This document shows, one piece after another, positions 1-12,000 of a DNA stretch of 64,000 bases. A program made the position numbers and the translations under genes. Positions within the stretch are counted from its first letter, which is position 1. Every line of letters begins with the position of its first letter. The notes below the pieces were generated by a model. That model saw nothing but the letters and a program-made list of their open reading frames with translations. It searched no databases and was not told the origin of the DNA. This DNA comes from Kitasatospora sp. NA04385 (GTDB taxonomy: Bacteria; Actinomycetota; Actinomycetes; Streptomycetales; Streptomycetaceae): contig NZ_CP054919.1 of assembly GCF_013364235.1 (NCBI RefSeq), positions 8,336,743-8,400,742 of the forward strand, read 5' to 3'.

Positions 1-3000
1 ATGGTGTCGCTCCAGGCGTCGGTGCAGGAGGTGGTGGGTTCGCTGGTGCCGGGTGTGGAGGTGGCGGCGGTGAACGCGGTGGACGCGGTGGTGGTGTCGG
101 GTGACGAGGCGGCGGTGCTGGCGGTTGCCGAGGTGTGGCGGGGTCGTGGGCGTCGGGTGCGGCGGTTGGAGGTCAGTCACGCGTTCCACTCGGCGCGGAT
201 GGACCCGGTGCTGGATGAACTCGCCGATTGTGCAAAGGGGTTGTCGTTCGGCGAGCCGGTGATCCCGGTGGTCTCCACGGTGGCCGGACAGCCGGTGGAG
301 ATGGGGGAGTCCGGGTACTGGGTGCGGCAGGTGCGGGAGCCGGTGCGGTTCGCGGACGCGATGGAGTGGCTGACGGGCCAGGGTGTCACGGGGTTCGTGG
401 AGGTGGGTCCGCACCCGTCCCTGGTGCCGAACGGTTTGATCCGACGTCAGGGTGACTCCATCGAGCGGTTGTTCGCAGCCCTGGGGCGGTTGTGGGCCGA
501 CGGCGCGGCGGACTGGACCCCGCCGCCCGGGAAGCCGGGCGCGCGAGTGCCCTCGTACGCCTTCCAGCACCAGCGCTACTGGCTGCACCCCGGCGCCCCC
601 GCGCCGACCGGTGACGGCCGGATCGACCACCCGCTGCTGCGGGACGCCATGGAACTCCCGGACGACAACGGCGTGGTGCTGACGGGTCAGCTCACCACCG
701 CCGCGCAGCCGTGGCTCACCGAACACGTCATCGCGGGCTCGCCCCTGCTGCCCGGCGCGGCGTTCGTCGACCTGGCGCTCCGGGCCGGCGAACACGTCGA
801 CTGCCCGGCGGTCGAGGACCTGACGCTGGAGACACCGCTGGTGGTCGCGGACGGCGTGCAGGTGTCCGTGACCGTCGGCCCCGACCGGGCGGGTCGGCGC
901 AGCGTCGCGATCCACTCGCGCGCGGACGGCGCGTGGGTGCGGCACGCCACCGGGACCTTGGGCGCCGCGCCCGTCGCACCGGGGGAGACCTGGGCGCGGC
1001 CGTGGCCGCCGCAGGCCGAAGCGGTCGACCTCGACGCCTTCTACGACGACCTGGCCGACGCCGGGTTCGTCTACGGCACGGCCTTCCAAGGTCTGCGCGC
1101 GGCCTGGCGCGACGGCGACACGCTCTACGCGGAGGTGGCCGCGCCCCCCGGCGACACCCGGTTCGCCCTGCACCCCGCCCTGCTCGACGCCGCGATCCAG
1201 CTCGTGACCGTCGCCGACGACCGGCCGAAGCTGCCGTTCTCCTTCGCCGGGATCTCCTCGTGGCGCCGCGCCGAGCACGCCAGGGTCCGGCTGACCATGA
1301 CCGGCGAGGACAGCTGCGCGATCGGCCTCGCCGACCGGTCGGGCGCACCGGTCGCCGAGATCGCCTCGCTGACCCTGCGCCGGCCGACCACGGCCACCAC
1401 GCAGGACGTGCCGTACCAGGTGGCGTGGCCGGTGCTGGAAGCGGCGACCACCGAACCGGACGTTCCGGTCCACCACGCCACCTCGCCCGTCGAGACCCTG
1501 CGGGTGATCCAGGACTTCCTCAGCACGGACACCCCGCGCATGGTGGTCGCCACGCGCAACGCCGTGCCGGTCCGGCCGGGCGAGGACGTCGACCCGCAGG
1601 CCGCCGCCGTCTGGGGCCTGGTCCGGTCGGCCGCCACCGAGCACCCCGGCCGGTTCGTGCTGGTCGACACCGCCGACGGCGACGGCGACGGCGACGGCGA
1701 CCAGGTCCGGCTGGCCGGCGACGAGCCCCAGCTCGCCATCCGCGGCGGCGCCGTCCACGTCCCCCGCCTCGAACCGGCCCGCCTCGAACCGCTGCCCTCG
1801 CTGCTCGGCCCCGACGGCATGGTGCTGGTCACCGGCGGCACCGGCACCCTGGGCGCCACGATCGCCCGCCACCTCGCCGCGGAGCACGGCGTGCGGCACC
1901 TGCTGCTGGTCAGCCGCCGCGGCCCGGACGCCCCCGGCGCGGCCGCGCTGACCGCCGACCTGGCCGCGCTGGGCGCGACCGCCGACATCGTGGCGTGCGA
2001 CGTGGCCGACCGCGCGGCGCTGGCCCGGCTGCTCGCCGCACACCCGGTCACCTCGGTGGTCCACGCCGCGGGCACGCTGGCCGACACCGTCGTGGAGTCC
2101 CTCACCCCGGAGCAGTTCGCGCGGGTGTGGGAGCCGAAGGCCCTCGCGGCGCGGCACCTGCACGAACTGACCGCCGACCTGGAGGCGTTCGTGCTGTTCT
2201 CCTCGGCGTCCGGCGTGCTCGGCGGCGCGGGCCAGGCGAACTACGCGGCGGCGAACGCGTACCTCGACGGCCTCGCCGCGCACCGGCACGCCCAGGGGCA
2301 GCCGGCCGTGTCGCTCGCCTGGGGCTACTGGGCGGAGGCCAGCGGCATGACCGGCGGCCTGACCGCCACCGACCGGCACCGCCTGGCCAGGGCCGGCGTA
2401 CGGCCGCTGCCGACGGCGGACGCGCTCGCCCTGTTCGACGCCGCGCTGACCGCGGGCACCCCGACCCTGGCCCCCGTCAGGTTCGACCTGCCGGCGCTGC
2501 GCCGGGCCGGTGACCCGCCCGCGCTGCTGCGGGAGCTGGTGCGGCCCCGGCGCCGGCAGGCCGCCGAGCGCGGGTGGACGGCGGCCGACGTGCTGCACCT
2601 GGTCGTGGGCCAGGTCGCCCTGGTCCTGGGCCACGCGTCGCCGGACGCGGTCGACCCCGACCAGGCGTTCGCCGACATCGGGTTCGACTCGCTGACCGCC
2701 GTGGAACTGCGCAACCAGCTCGACGCGGACACCGGCCTGCGCCTGCCCGCCACGCTCGTCTTCGACCACCCGACCCCGGCCCGCCTCGCCGCCTTCGTGC
2801 ACACGCGACTGCACGGCACCGACGGCCCGGACCCCCTGCTCGCCGAACTCGACCGAGTCAAGGCCAGTTTGGACGCGGCAGCCGAAGACGCCGATCACGA
2901 CACCGTCGCGGCCCGCCTCGAAGCACTGCTCGCGTCCTGGACCGCCAGACGCACCGGCTCCGCGGCCGGTGTCGACGAGGCCAGCGACGACGAACTGTTC

Positions 3001-3072
3001 AGCCTTCTGGACGATGCGCACCGCAGGACCGAGGTCATCCGCTCGGGCGAGTCCCGCCACGCTGAGGAGTAG
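1..3072 (+). CDS. Type I modular PKS, C-terminal part (AT-DH-KR-ACP-docking), 5' end outside the window
   Basis: The start lies upstream; the ATG at base 1 is an internal Met inside an acyltransferase domain. Domains in order: AT remainder (about residues 1-175; HAFH motif, which predicts malonyl-CoA), DH (about 205-465; His-xxx-Gly-xxxx-Pro motif present as HVIAGSPLLP and HPALLDA retained, so probably active), KR (about 610-800; GGTGTLG nucleotide-binding motif, catalytic Ser and Tyr in LFSSASG and NYAAANAY, LAD in place of LDD but with the last Asp kept, so probably B-type), ACP (GFDSL, about 860-935) and a C-terminal docking tail (about 945-1023). The module therefore adds a malonate unit and leaves a C=C. 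It sits 2 bases before the next PKS, which begins with a matching N-terminal docking helix. A (GACGGC) repeat at 1675-1701 encodes an Asp-Gly run in the DH-KR linker. Its AT DNA is almost identical to that of the last module of the next gene. Confidence 0.95.
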   Translation: MVSLQASVQEVVGSLVPGVEVAAVNAVDAVVVSGDEAAVLAVAEVWRGRGRRVRRLEVSHAFHSARMDPVLDELADCAKGLSFGEPVIPVVSTVAGQPVEMGESGYWVRQVREPVRFADAMEWLTGQGVTGFVEVGPHPSLVPNGLIRRQGDSIERLFAALGRLWADGAADWTPPPGKPGARVPSYAFQHQRYWLHPGAPAPTGDGRIDHPLLRDAMELPDDNGVVLTGQLTTAAQPWLTEHVIAGSPLLPGAAFVDLALRAGEHVDCPAVEDLTLETPLVVADGVQVSVTVGPDRAGRRSVAIHSRADGAWVRHATGTLGAAPVAPGETWARPWPPQAEAVDLDAFYDDLADAGFVYGTAFQGLRAAWRDGDTLYAEVAAPPGDTRFALHPALLDAAIQLVTVADDRPKLPFSFAGISSWRRAEHARVRLTMTGEDSCAIGLADRSGAPVAEIASLTLRRPTTATTQDVPYQVAWPVLEAATTEPDVPVHHATSPVETLRVIQDFLSTDTPRMVVATRNAVPVRPGEDVDPQAAAVWGLVRSAATEHPGRFVLVDTADGDGDGDGDQVRLAGDEPQLAIRGGAVHVPRLEPARLEPLPSLLGPDGMVLVTGGTGTLGATIARHLAAEHGVRHLLLVSRRGPDAPGAAALTADLAALGATADIVACDVADRAALARLLAAHPVTSVVHAAGTLADTVVESLTPEQFARVWEPKALAARHLHELTADLEAFVLFSSASGVLGGAGQANYAAANAYLDGLAAHRHAQGQPAVSLAWGYWAEASGMTGGLTATDRHRLARAGVRPLPTADALALFDAALTAGTPTLAPVRFDLPALRRAGDPPALLRELVRPRRRQAAERGWTAADVLHLVVGQVALVLGHASPDAVDPDQAFADIGFDSLTAVELRNQLDADTGLRLPATLVFDHPTPARLAAFVHTRLHGTDGPDPLLAELDRVKASLDAAAEDADHDTVAARLEALLASWTARRTGSAAGVDEASDDELFSLLDDAHRRTEVIRSGESRHAEE

Positions 3073-3074
3073 CG

Positions 3075-6000
3075 ATGTCTGACGAAGAGAAGCTCCGCAC
3101 CTACCTCAAGCGCGCCACGGCCGACCTGGGGGTGCTCGGCCGGCGCCTGGCCGACCTGGAGGAGGCCGCGCGCGAGCCGATCGCGATCATCGGCATGGGC
3201 TGCCGCTACCCGGGCGGGGTGGAGTCCCCGGACGGCCTGTGGCGGCTGGTCGCGGACGGCGCCGACGCGATCACCGAGTTCCCGCCGGACCGCGGCTGGG
3301 ACGTCCTCCACGACCCCGACCCGGACCGGCCGGGCACGACCTACACCCGGTCGGGCGGGTTCCTCGCCGACGGCGCCGGGTTCGACGCCGGGTTCTTCGG
3401 CATCTCGCCGCGCGAGGCGCTGGCGATGGACCCGCAGCAGCGGGTGCTGCTGGAGACCGCCTGGGAGACCTTCGAGCACGCGGGCATCGACCCGACCACG
3501 CTCGGCGGCAGCCGCACGGCCGTCTTCACCGGCCTGTGGTCGTCCGGCTACGGCCACCAGCCGCCGCCGGACCTCGAAGGCTTCCTCGCCACCGGCACCG
3601 CCACCAGCGCCACGTCCGGGCGGGTGTCGTACCTGCTGGGGCTGGAGGGCGCGGCGGTGTCGGTGGACACGGCGTGCTCGTCCTCGCTGGTGGCGATCCA
3701 CCTGGCCGCCCAGGCGCTGCGGGCGGGGGAGTGCTCGCTGGCGCTGGCCGGTGGGGTGACGGTGATGGCGACGCCGTCGGGGTTCGTCGAGTTCTCCCGG
3801 CAGCGGGGGCTCGCGGCGGACGGTCGGGTGAAGGCGTTCGCCGAGGCGGCGGACGGGACGTCCTGGGGCGAGGGCGCCGGTCTGGTGCTGCTGGAGCGGT
3901 TGTCGGACGCGCGGCGCAACGGGCACCGGGTGCTGGCGGTGGTGCGGGGTTCGGCGGTCAACCAGGACGGCGCGTCGAACGGGCTCGCGGCGCCGAACGG
4001 TCCGTCGCAGGAACGCGTCATCCGGCAGGCGCTGGCGAACGCCGGACTGTCCCCGGCGGACGTGGACGCGGCGGAGGCCCACGGCACCGGCACCACCCTC
4101 GGCGACCCGATCGAGGCGCAGGCGCTGTTGGCGACGTACGGTCAGGGGCGCACCGAGCCGCTGTGGTTGGGGTCGGTGAAGTCCAACATCGGGCACACGC
4201 AGGCGGCGGCGGGCGTCGCCGGTGTGATCAAGATGGTGATGGCGATGCGGCACGGGCAGCTGCCGCGAACCCTGCACGTGGACGCGCCGACCTCGCACGT
4301 CGACTGGTCGGCGGGCCGGGTCGCGCTGTTGACCGAAACCCGGCCGTGGCCGGAGACCGGGCGGCCCCGCCGGGCCGGCGTGTCGGCGTTCGGCATCAGC
4401 GGGACCAATGCGCACGTGGTGATCGAGGCGGCCGATGCAGAGCCGGTCGGGGCTGCGGCGAGGTCCGCGGGCGGCGTGGTGCCGTGGGTGCTGTCGGCGA
4501 AGTCGGACGCGGCGCTGCGCGAACAGGCCCGTCGGCTGGGCGCGTTCCTGGCCGAGCAGCCGGGAGTCGGCGCGGTGGCGGTGGGCCGGGCGTTGGCGGG
4601 GCGGTCGCGTTTCGAGCACCGTGCGGTGGTGCGCGGTGCGGAGGCGCTGGACGCCTTGGCCGAGGGCGGCACGGCGCCGGGTCTGGTGACGGGGGTCGTC
4701 CGTCCGCCGAGCCGGTCGGTGTTCGTGTTTCCGGGGCAGGGTGCGCAGTGGGTCGGTATGGGTGGCGAGTTGTACGGCTCGGAGCCGGTGTTCCGGGCGG
4801 CGATCGACGCGTGTGGGGCGGCGTTGGCGCCGTACACCGATTGGTCGTTGACCGAAGTGCTGTCCGGCGGTGGGTCGTTGGAGCGGGTGGATGTGGTGCA
4901 GCCCGCGCTGTTCGCGGTGATGGTGGCGCTCGCCGAACTGTGGCGCGCGCACGGCGTCGAGCCGGACGCCGTCGTCGGGCATTCGCAGGGGGAGATCGCG
5001 GCGGCGTACGTGGCGGGTGCGTTGTCGTTGGAGGACGCGGCCAAGGTGGTGGCGCTGCGCAGCAGGGCCCTGGTCGCCCTGGCCGACCAGGGCGGGATGG
5101 TCTCGGTCGGCCTCAGGCACGAGCGGGCCGCCGAGTTGGTGGCCCGCTGGGACGGTCGGCTGACGGTGGCGGTGGTCAACTCGGCCGACAGCGTGGTGGT
5201 GTCGGGTGATCTGGACGCGCTGGACGACCTGCTGGCGGCCTGCGAGGCCGACGGCATCCGCGCCCGCCGCCTCCCGGTCAACTACGCCGCGCACTCGGCG
5301 CAGGTCGAGGCCCTCCGCGAGCAGCTGCTCACCGCCCTGGCCGACATCACACCGCGTCAGACCACCGTCCCGTTCTACTCCACCGTCACCGGCGAGCCGA
5401 TCGACAGCGCCACCCTCGACGCCGCCTACTGGTACCGCAACCTGCGCGAACCCGTACGCTTCGACCTCGCCACCCGGCTGCTGCTCGACCACGGCCACTC
5501 CGTCTTCGTCGAGGTCAGCCCGCACCCGGTCCTGGTCGCCGCCGTCGAGGAGACCGGCCACCGGCACGGCTCCGACCTCCTGGTCACCGGCACGCTCCGG
5601 CGCGACCAGGACGACTTCCTCGCCGCGCTCGGCCGCCTGCACGTCCACGGCGTCCCGGTCGACTGGCGGTTCCCGGACGACACCGAGCCCGTCCACCTGC
5701 CGACGTACCCCTTCCAGCGCGAGCCGTACTGGCTGCGGCCCGTCCCGACGGCGTCGGGCGACCACCCGCTGCTCGGCACGTTCGTGGAACTGCCCGACGG
5801 CGCGGTGCTCAGCGGACGGATCTCGCTCACCACCCACCCGTGGCTGGCCGACCACGCCGTGCGGGGCGCCGTCCTCCTGCCCGGCACCGCGTTCGCGGAG
5901 CTGGCCGTCCACGCGGCCGGCCGGCTCGGCCGGGCGGTCGAGGAGCTGGTGCTCGAAACGCCGCTCGTCCTCGACGACACGCCGGTGCACCTCCAGGTCG

Positions 6001-9000
6001 TCGTGGGCCCCGAGGAGGACGGCCGCCACCCGCTCACGGTGTACTCGCACGACGGTGACGCGTGGGTGCGGCACGCCACCGGGACGTTGGGCGAGGCCCC
6101 GGCGCTGAACGCCTGGGACTGGCCGTCGGCCGGTGAACCCCTCGACGTCGACGGGCTCTACGACGCGCTGGCCGCGCTCGGCTACGAGTACGGGCCGGCG
6201 TTCCAGGGCGTCATGTCGGCCCGGCGGGTCGGCGACACCGTCTACGCCGAGGTGGAGCTTCCCGCCGAGGAACCGTTCGCCCTGCACCCCGCGCTGCTCG
6301 ACGCCGCCCTGCACCCCATGGCGTTCCTCACCGACCGCACCGGCCTGCCGTTCGCGTTCACCGGAGTGGCGATCCGGCCCGCCGGCCGCGGGCCGCTGCG
6401 GGTGCGCCTGTCCGCCACCGGGCCGGACACCTACACCGTGGCCGTGGCCGAGCCGGACGGCACCCCGGTCGCCGTCATCACCTCGCTGACCGTCCGGGAC
6501 ACCGCCGCCGTCCCGGACAGCCTGTATGCACTCGACTGGGTCCCCGTCGAACCGGCGTCGACGGTCGGCGACCCCGCGGGCCTGGTCGTTCACGAGGTGC
6601 CCGGGCCGGAACCCGAGGCGGACCCCGTCGAGGCGGCGTACGCGAGTGCGCGGAGCGTGCTCGCCGTGATCCGGGACCACCTGGCGGGCGAGCGGACCCG
6701 GCTGGCGGTCGTCACCCGCAACGCCGTCGCCGCCGCGCCCGGTGACGTGGTCGGCCTCCACCACGCGATGGTCTGGGGCCTGCTCCGCAGCGCGCGGGCC
6801 GAGCACCCCGACCGGTTCGTCCTGGTCGACGCCGACCCGACCTGGGACCCCGCGTTGATCGCCGGCACGGACGAACCGGAACTGGCGGTCCGGCAAGGGA
6901 CGTTGCGCGTCCCCCGGCTGGTCCGGGTCGGCGCGAGCCTCACCCCGCCGGACGGGGCCTGGCGGCTGGAGGACACGGGCACCGGCAGCATCGACGGCCT
7001 GGCACTGGTGCCCCGCCCGGAGCTCACGGAGCCGCTCGGGCCCGGGCAGGTCCGGATCGCCGTACGCGCGGCCGGGCTCAACTTCCGGGACGTGCTGATC
7101 GCCCTCGGCGTCTACCCCGGCGCGGCCCTGATGGGCGGTGAGGGCGCGGGCGTCGTCCTCGAAACCGGCCCGGACAGCCCGTTCCGGCCCGGAGAGCGCG
7201 TCATGGGCCTGGTCCCCGGCGCGTTTGGCCCGGTCGCCGTCGCCGACCAGCGGCTGCTGGTCCGGATGCCCGACGACTGGTCGTTCGCCAGGGCCGCGTC
7301 GGTGCCCGTGGTGTTCCTGACCGCCTGGTACGGCCTGCGTGACCTGGGCGCGCTGGCGGCCGGTCACCGGGTGCTGATCCACGCCGGTACGGGTGGCGTC
7401 GGCATGGCGGCGATCCAACTGGCCCGGCGGCTCGGCGCGGAGGTGTTCGCCACCGCGAGCCCGGGCAAGTGGGACACCCTGCGCGCGCTGGGGCTGGACG
7501 AGGACCACATCGCCTCCTCGCGCACCCTGGAGTTCGAGCAGAAGTTCCCGCGGATGGACGTCGTCCTGGACTCGCTGTCCGGCGAGTTCGTCGACGCCTC
7601 GCTGCGGCTGCTCGTGCCCGGCGGCCGGTTCGTGGAGATGGGCAAGACCGACATCCGCGACGCGGCCGACCATCCCGACCTCGTCTACCGGGCGTTCGAC
7701 ATCGCCGACGCGGGGCCGGAACGGCTCGGCGAGATCCTGAACGCCGTCGTACGGGCCTTCACGGACGGCGGGTTCGTGCCGCTGCCGCTGGACGTGCGCG
7801 GGGTCCGGGACGCGGTCGACGTGTTCCGGTTCATGAGCCGGGCCGCGCACGTGGGGAAGATCGTTCTGACTGTTCCGGTGGGTTTCGATCCGGTTGGGAC
7901 GGTGTTGGTCACCGGTGGTACGGGGACGCTGGGTGGCTTGGTGGCGCGGCATCTGGTGGTGGAGCGGGGTGTGCGGCACGTGCTGTTGGTGAGCCGTGGT
8001 GGTGGCGGGGCGGCGGTGCGGGAGGAGTTGGCCGGGCTGGGTGCGGAGGTGACGGTCGCGGCGTGTGATGTGGCGGACCGGGACGCGTTGGCGGCCGTGC
8101 TCGACTCGATCCCGGCCGCGCATCCGCTGACGGCGGTCGTGCACGCGGCCGGTGTGCTCGACGACGCGGTGGTGGAGTCGCTGACCCCGGAGCGTCTCGC
8201 CGCGGTCTGGGAGCCCAAGGCGCGGGGGGCGTGGAACCTGCACGAGCTCACCCGGGGGGCGGACCTGACGGCGTTCGTCCTGTTCTCCTCGGCGGCCGGC
8301 ACGCTCGGCAGCCCCGGACAGGCCAACTACGCCGCAGCCAACACCTTCCTCGACGCGCTCGCCCTGCACCGGCGCGCCCTCGGCCTGCCGGCGACCTCGC
8401 TGGCCTGGGGCTACTGGGCCGAGGCCAGTGGCATGACCGGGCACCTGACCGAGGCCGACCAGGACCGGATGGCCCGAGCCGGGGTCGTGCCGCTGGCCAC
8501 CGACCACGCCCTGTCGCTGTTCGACGCGGCCCTGGCCGTGGACCGGGCCGCGCTGGTGCCGGTACGCCTCGACCTGTCCGTGATGGCGGGCGCCCCGGCG
8601 ACCCCGGCGGCCCTCAAGGGCCTCGTCTCCCGCAAGGCGGCCCGGCGCCCGGCCCGGCGCGGCGCGATCGCCGAACGCCTGCGGACACTGCCGGAGGCCG
8701 AACGGCTGAGAGCCGCACTCGACCTGGTCACCGCCCACACCGCCGCCGTGCTCGGCCACCGCGAACCGGGGTCCGGATGGGACCGGCAGCCGTTCAAGGA
8801 CCTCGGCTTCGACTCCCTGACCTCCGTCGAACTGCGCAACCGCCTCAACACCGCCACCGGCCTGCGCCTGCCGGCCACCGTCACCTTCGACCACCCCACC
8901 CCGCAGCAACTCGCCGGGCACCTGCTGACCGAGATCCTCGGCGGGGCCGTGGCGACGGTGGTGCCGGTCGTGGTGCCGGTGTCGGAGGACCCGGTGGTGA

Positions 9001-12000
9001 TCGTGGGCATGGGATGCCGGTTGCCCGGTGGGGTGGGGTCGCCGGAGGAGCTGTGGTCCCTGGTGTCGGACGGGGTGGACGCGATCGGGGGGTTCCCGTC
9101 GGATCGCGGATGGGACGTGGACCGTCTCTACGATCCGGCCGGCGGCCCCGGGACGTCGTACACCCGGTCGGGCGGGTTCCTCGCGGACGCGGCGGGCTTC
9201 GACGCCGATTTCTTCGGCATCTCGCCGCGTGAGGCGCTGGCGATGGACCCGCAGCAGCGGGTGCTGCTGGAGACCGCGTGGGAGACCTTCGAGGACGCGG
9301 GCATCGACCCGACGTCGCTGCGGGGCAGCCGGACGGGAGTCTTCACCGGCATCTGGTCCTCCGGCTACGGCGACCAGGCACCCGCCGACGCCGAGGGCTA
9401 CCTCGGTACGGGCGCCGCGACCAGCGTGACCTCCGGCCGGATCGCCTACCTGCTGGGGCTGGAGGGCGCGGCGGTCTCGCTGGACACCGCCTGCTCGTCC
9501 TCGCTGGTGGCCCTGCACCTCGCGGCCCAGGCGCTGCGCTCGGGGGAGTGCTCGCTGGCCCTGGCCGGCGGCGTGACCGTGATGGCGACCCCGCTGGGGT
9601 TCACCGAGTTCTCGCGCCAGCGCGGCCTGGCCCCCGACGGCCGGGTGAAGGCGTTCGCCGAGGCGGCCGACGGTACGGCGTGGGCCGAGGGCTCGGGGCT
9701 GGTGCTGCTGGAGCGGTTGTCGGACGCCCGGCGCAACGGGCACCGGGTGCTGGCGGTGGTGCGGGGCACGGCGGTCAACCAGGACGGCACCTCCAACGGC
9801 CTCGGGGCACCGAACGGTCCGTCGCAGGAGCGGGTGATCCTCCAGGCCCTCGCCAACGCGGGGTTGGAAGCGTCCGAGGTGGACGCGGTGGAGGCGCACG
9901 GCACGGGGACGACGCTCGGCGACCCGATCGAGGCGCAGGCGCTGTTGGCGACCTACGGTCAGCGGCGGGCGGAACCGTTGTGGCTGGGGTCGGTGAAGTC
10001 CAACATCGGCCACACCCAGGCGGCGGCCGGTGTGGCGGGTGTGATCAAGATGGTGATGGCGATGCGGCACGCCGAACTGCCGCCGACGCTGCACGTCGAC
10101 GCGCCGACCTCGCACGTCGACTGGGAGTCCGGAAACATCCGGCTGCTCACCGAGGCCCGTCCCTGGCCCGACAGCGGCCACCCGCGCCGCGCGGGCATCT
10201 CGGCGTTCGGCATCAGCGGTACGAACGCGCACGTGGTGATCGAGGCGGCCGATGCAGAGCCGGTCGGGGCTGCGGCAGGGCCCACGGACGGGGTGGTGCC
10301 GTGGGTGCTGTCGGCGAAGTCGGACGCGGCGCTGCGCGAACAGGCCCGCCGACTGGGCGCGTTCGTCGCCGCGCACCCCGAGGTGAGTCCGGCGGCGGTC
10401 GGGGGCGCGCTGGCGGCCCGGACGGTGTTCGAGCACCGGGCGGTGGTGGACGGCGCGGAAGCGTTGAAGGCGCTGGTGGACGGTCGGTCGGTGCCGGGTC
10501 TGGTGACCGGCGTGGCTGGTGCGTCGGGTCGGTCGGTGTTCGTGTTTCCGGGGCAGGGCGCGCAGTGGGTCGGTATGGGTGGGGAGTTGTACGGCTCGGA
10601 GCCGGTGTTCCGGGCGGCGATCGACGCGTGTGAGGCGGCGTTGGCGCCGTACACGGACTGGTCGTTGACCGAAGTGCTGTCCGGCGGTGGGGCGTTGGAG
10701 CGGGTGGATGTGGTGCAGCCCGCGCTGTTCGCGGTGATGGTGGCGCTCGCCGAACTGTGGCGGGCGCACGGTGTGGAGCCGGACGCTGTCGTCGGGCATT
10801 CGCAGGGCGAGATCGCCGCAGCGTATGTGGCGGGTGCACTGTCCCTGGCGGACGCCGCGAAGGTGGTGGCGCTGCGCAGCAGGGCGCTGGTCGCGCTGGC
10901 GGACCAGGGCGGGATGGTGTCGGTCGGCCTCGGGCACGGGCAGGCCGCCGAGTTCGCGGCCCGCTGGGACAACCGGATCACCGTCGCGGTGGTCAACGCC
11001 CCCGGCTCGGTCGTCGTCTCGGGTGACCTGGACGCGCTGGAGGAGCTGCTGACGGTCTGCGAGGCCGACGGCATCCGCGCCCGCCGCCTCCCGGTCAACT
11101 ACGCCGCGCACTCGGCGCAGGTCGAGGCGGTCCGCGAGCAGTTGCTCACCGACCTGGCCGACATCACGCCGCGTCAGGCGGCCGTCCCGTTCTATTCCAC
11201 GGTGACCGGCGAGCCGATCGACAGCGCCACCCTCGACGCCGCCTACTGGTACCGCAACCTCCGCGAACCCGTGCTGTTCGACCGGACGACCCGTGCGCTG
11301 CTCGACCACGGCCACACCGTCTTCGCCGAGGTCAGCCCGCACCCGGTGCTCACGCCCGCGCTGGCGGAGCATGAGACGGGTGTGGTGACCGGGACGCTGC
11401 GCCGTGACCACGGCACCCCGGCCGAGTTCCTGGCCGCCGCGGCCCGGCTGTTCGTCGCGGGCGTGCCGGTGCGGTGGCCGTCCCCGGGAGGGGAGCCGGT
11501 GGCGCTGCCCACCTACCCCTTCCAGCGGACGCGGTTCTGGCTCACCGGCGGTGCGGGAGACGTGTCCGCGGCCGGGCTCGACCGGGTGGACCACCCGCTG
11601 CTCGGTGCCGCCGTCGAGGTGGGCGGGCAGCGGGTCCTGACGGGCCGGCTCTCCCTGGCCACCCACCCCTGGCTCGCGGACCACTCCGTGCTCGGGACGG
11701 TGCTGCTGCCCGCGGCGGCGTTCGTGGAACTGGTGGTGCACGCGGCCGGGGCGGCAGTGGAGGAACTGGTCCTGGAGGCGCCGCTGGTGCTGCCCGCCGA
11801 CGGCGCGGTGGACGTGCAGGTCGTCGTGGGCGAGCCGGACGGGACCGGCCGCCGGACGGTCGACGTCCGGTCCCGTACGGACGGTTGGGTACGCAACGCC
11901 ACCGGCACGGTGAGCGGCAAACCCGTGGTCGGACAGCAGCTGACGCAGTGGCCGCCGGCCGGCGCGGAACCGGTCGCCGGGCTCTACGACACGCTCGCCG

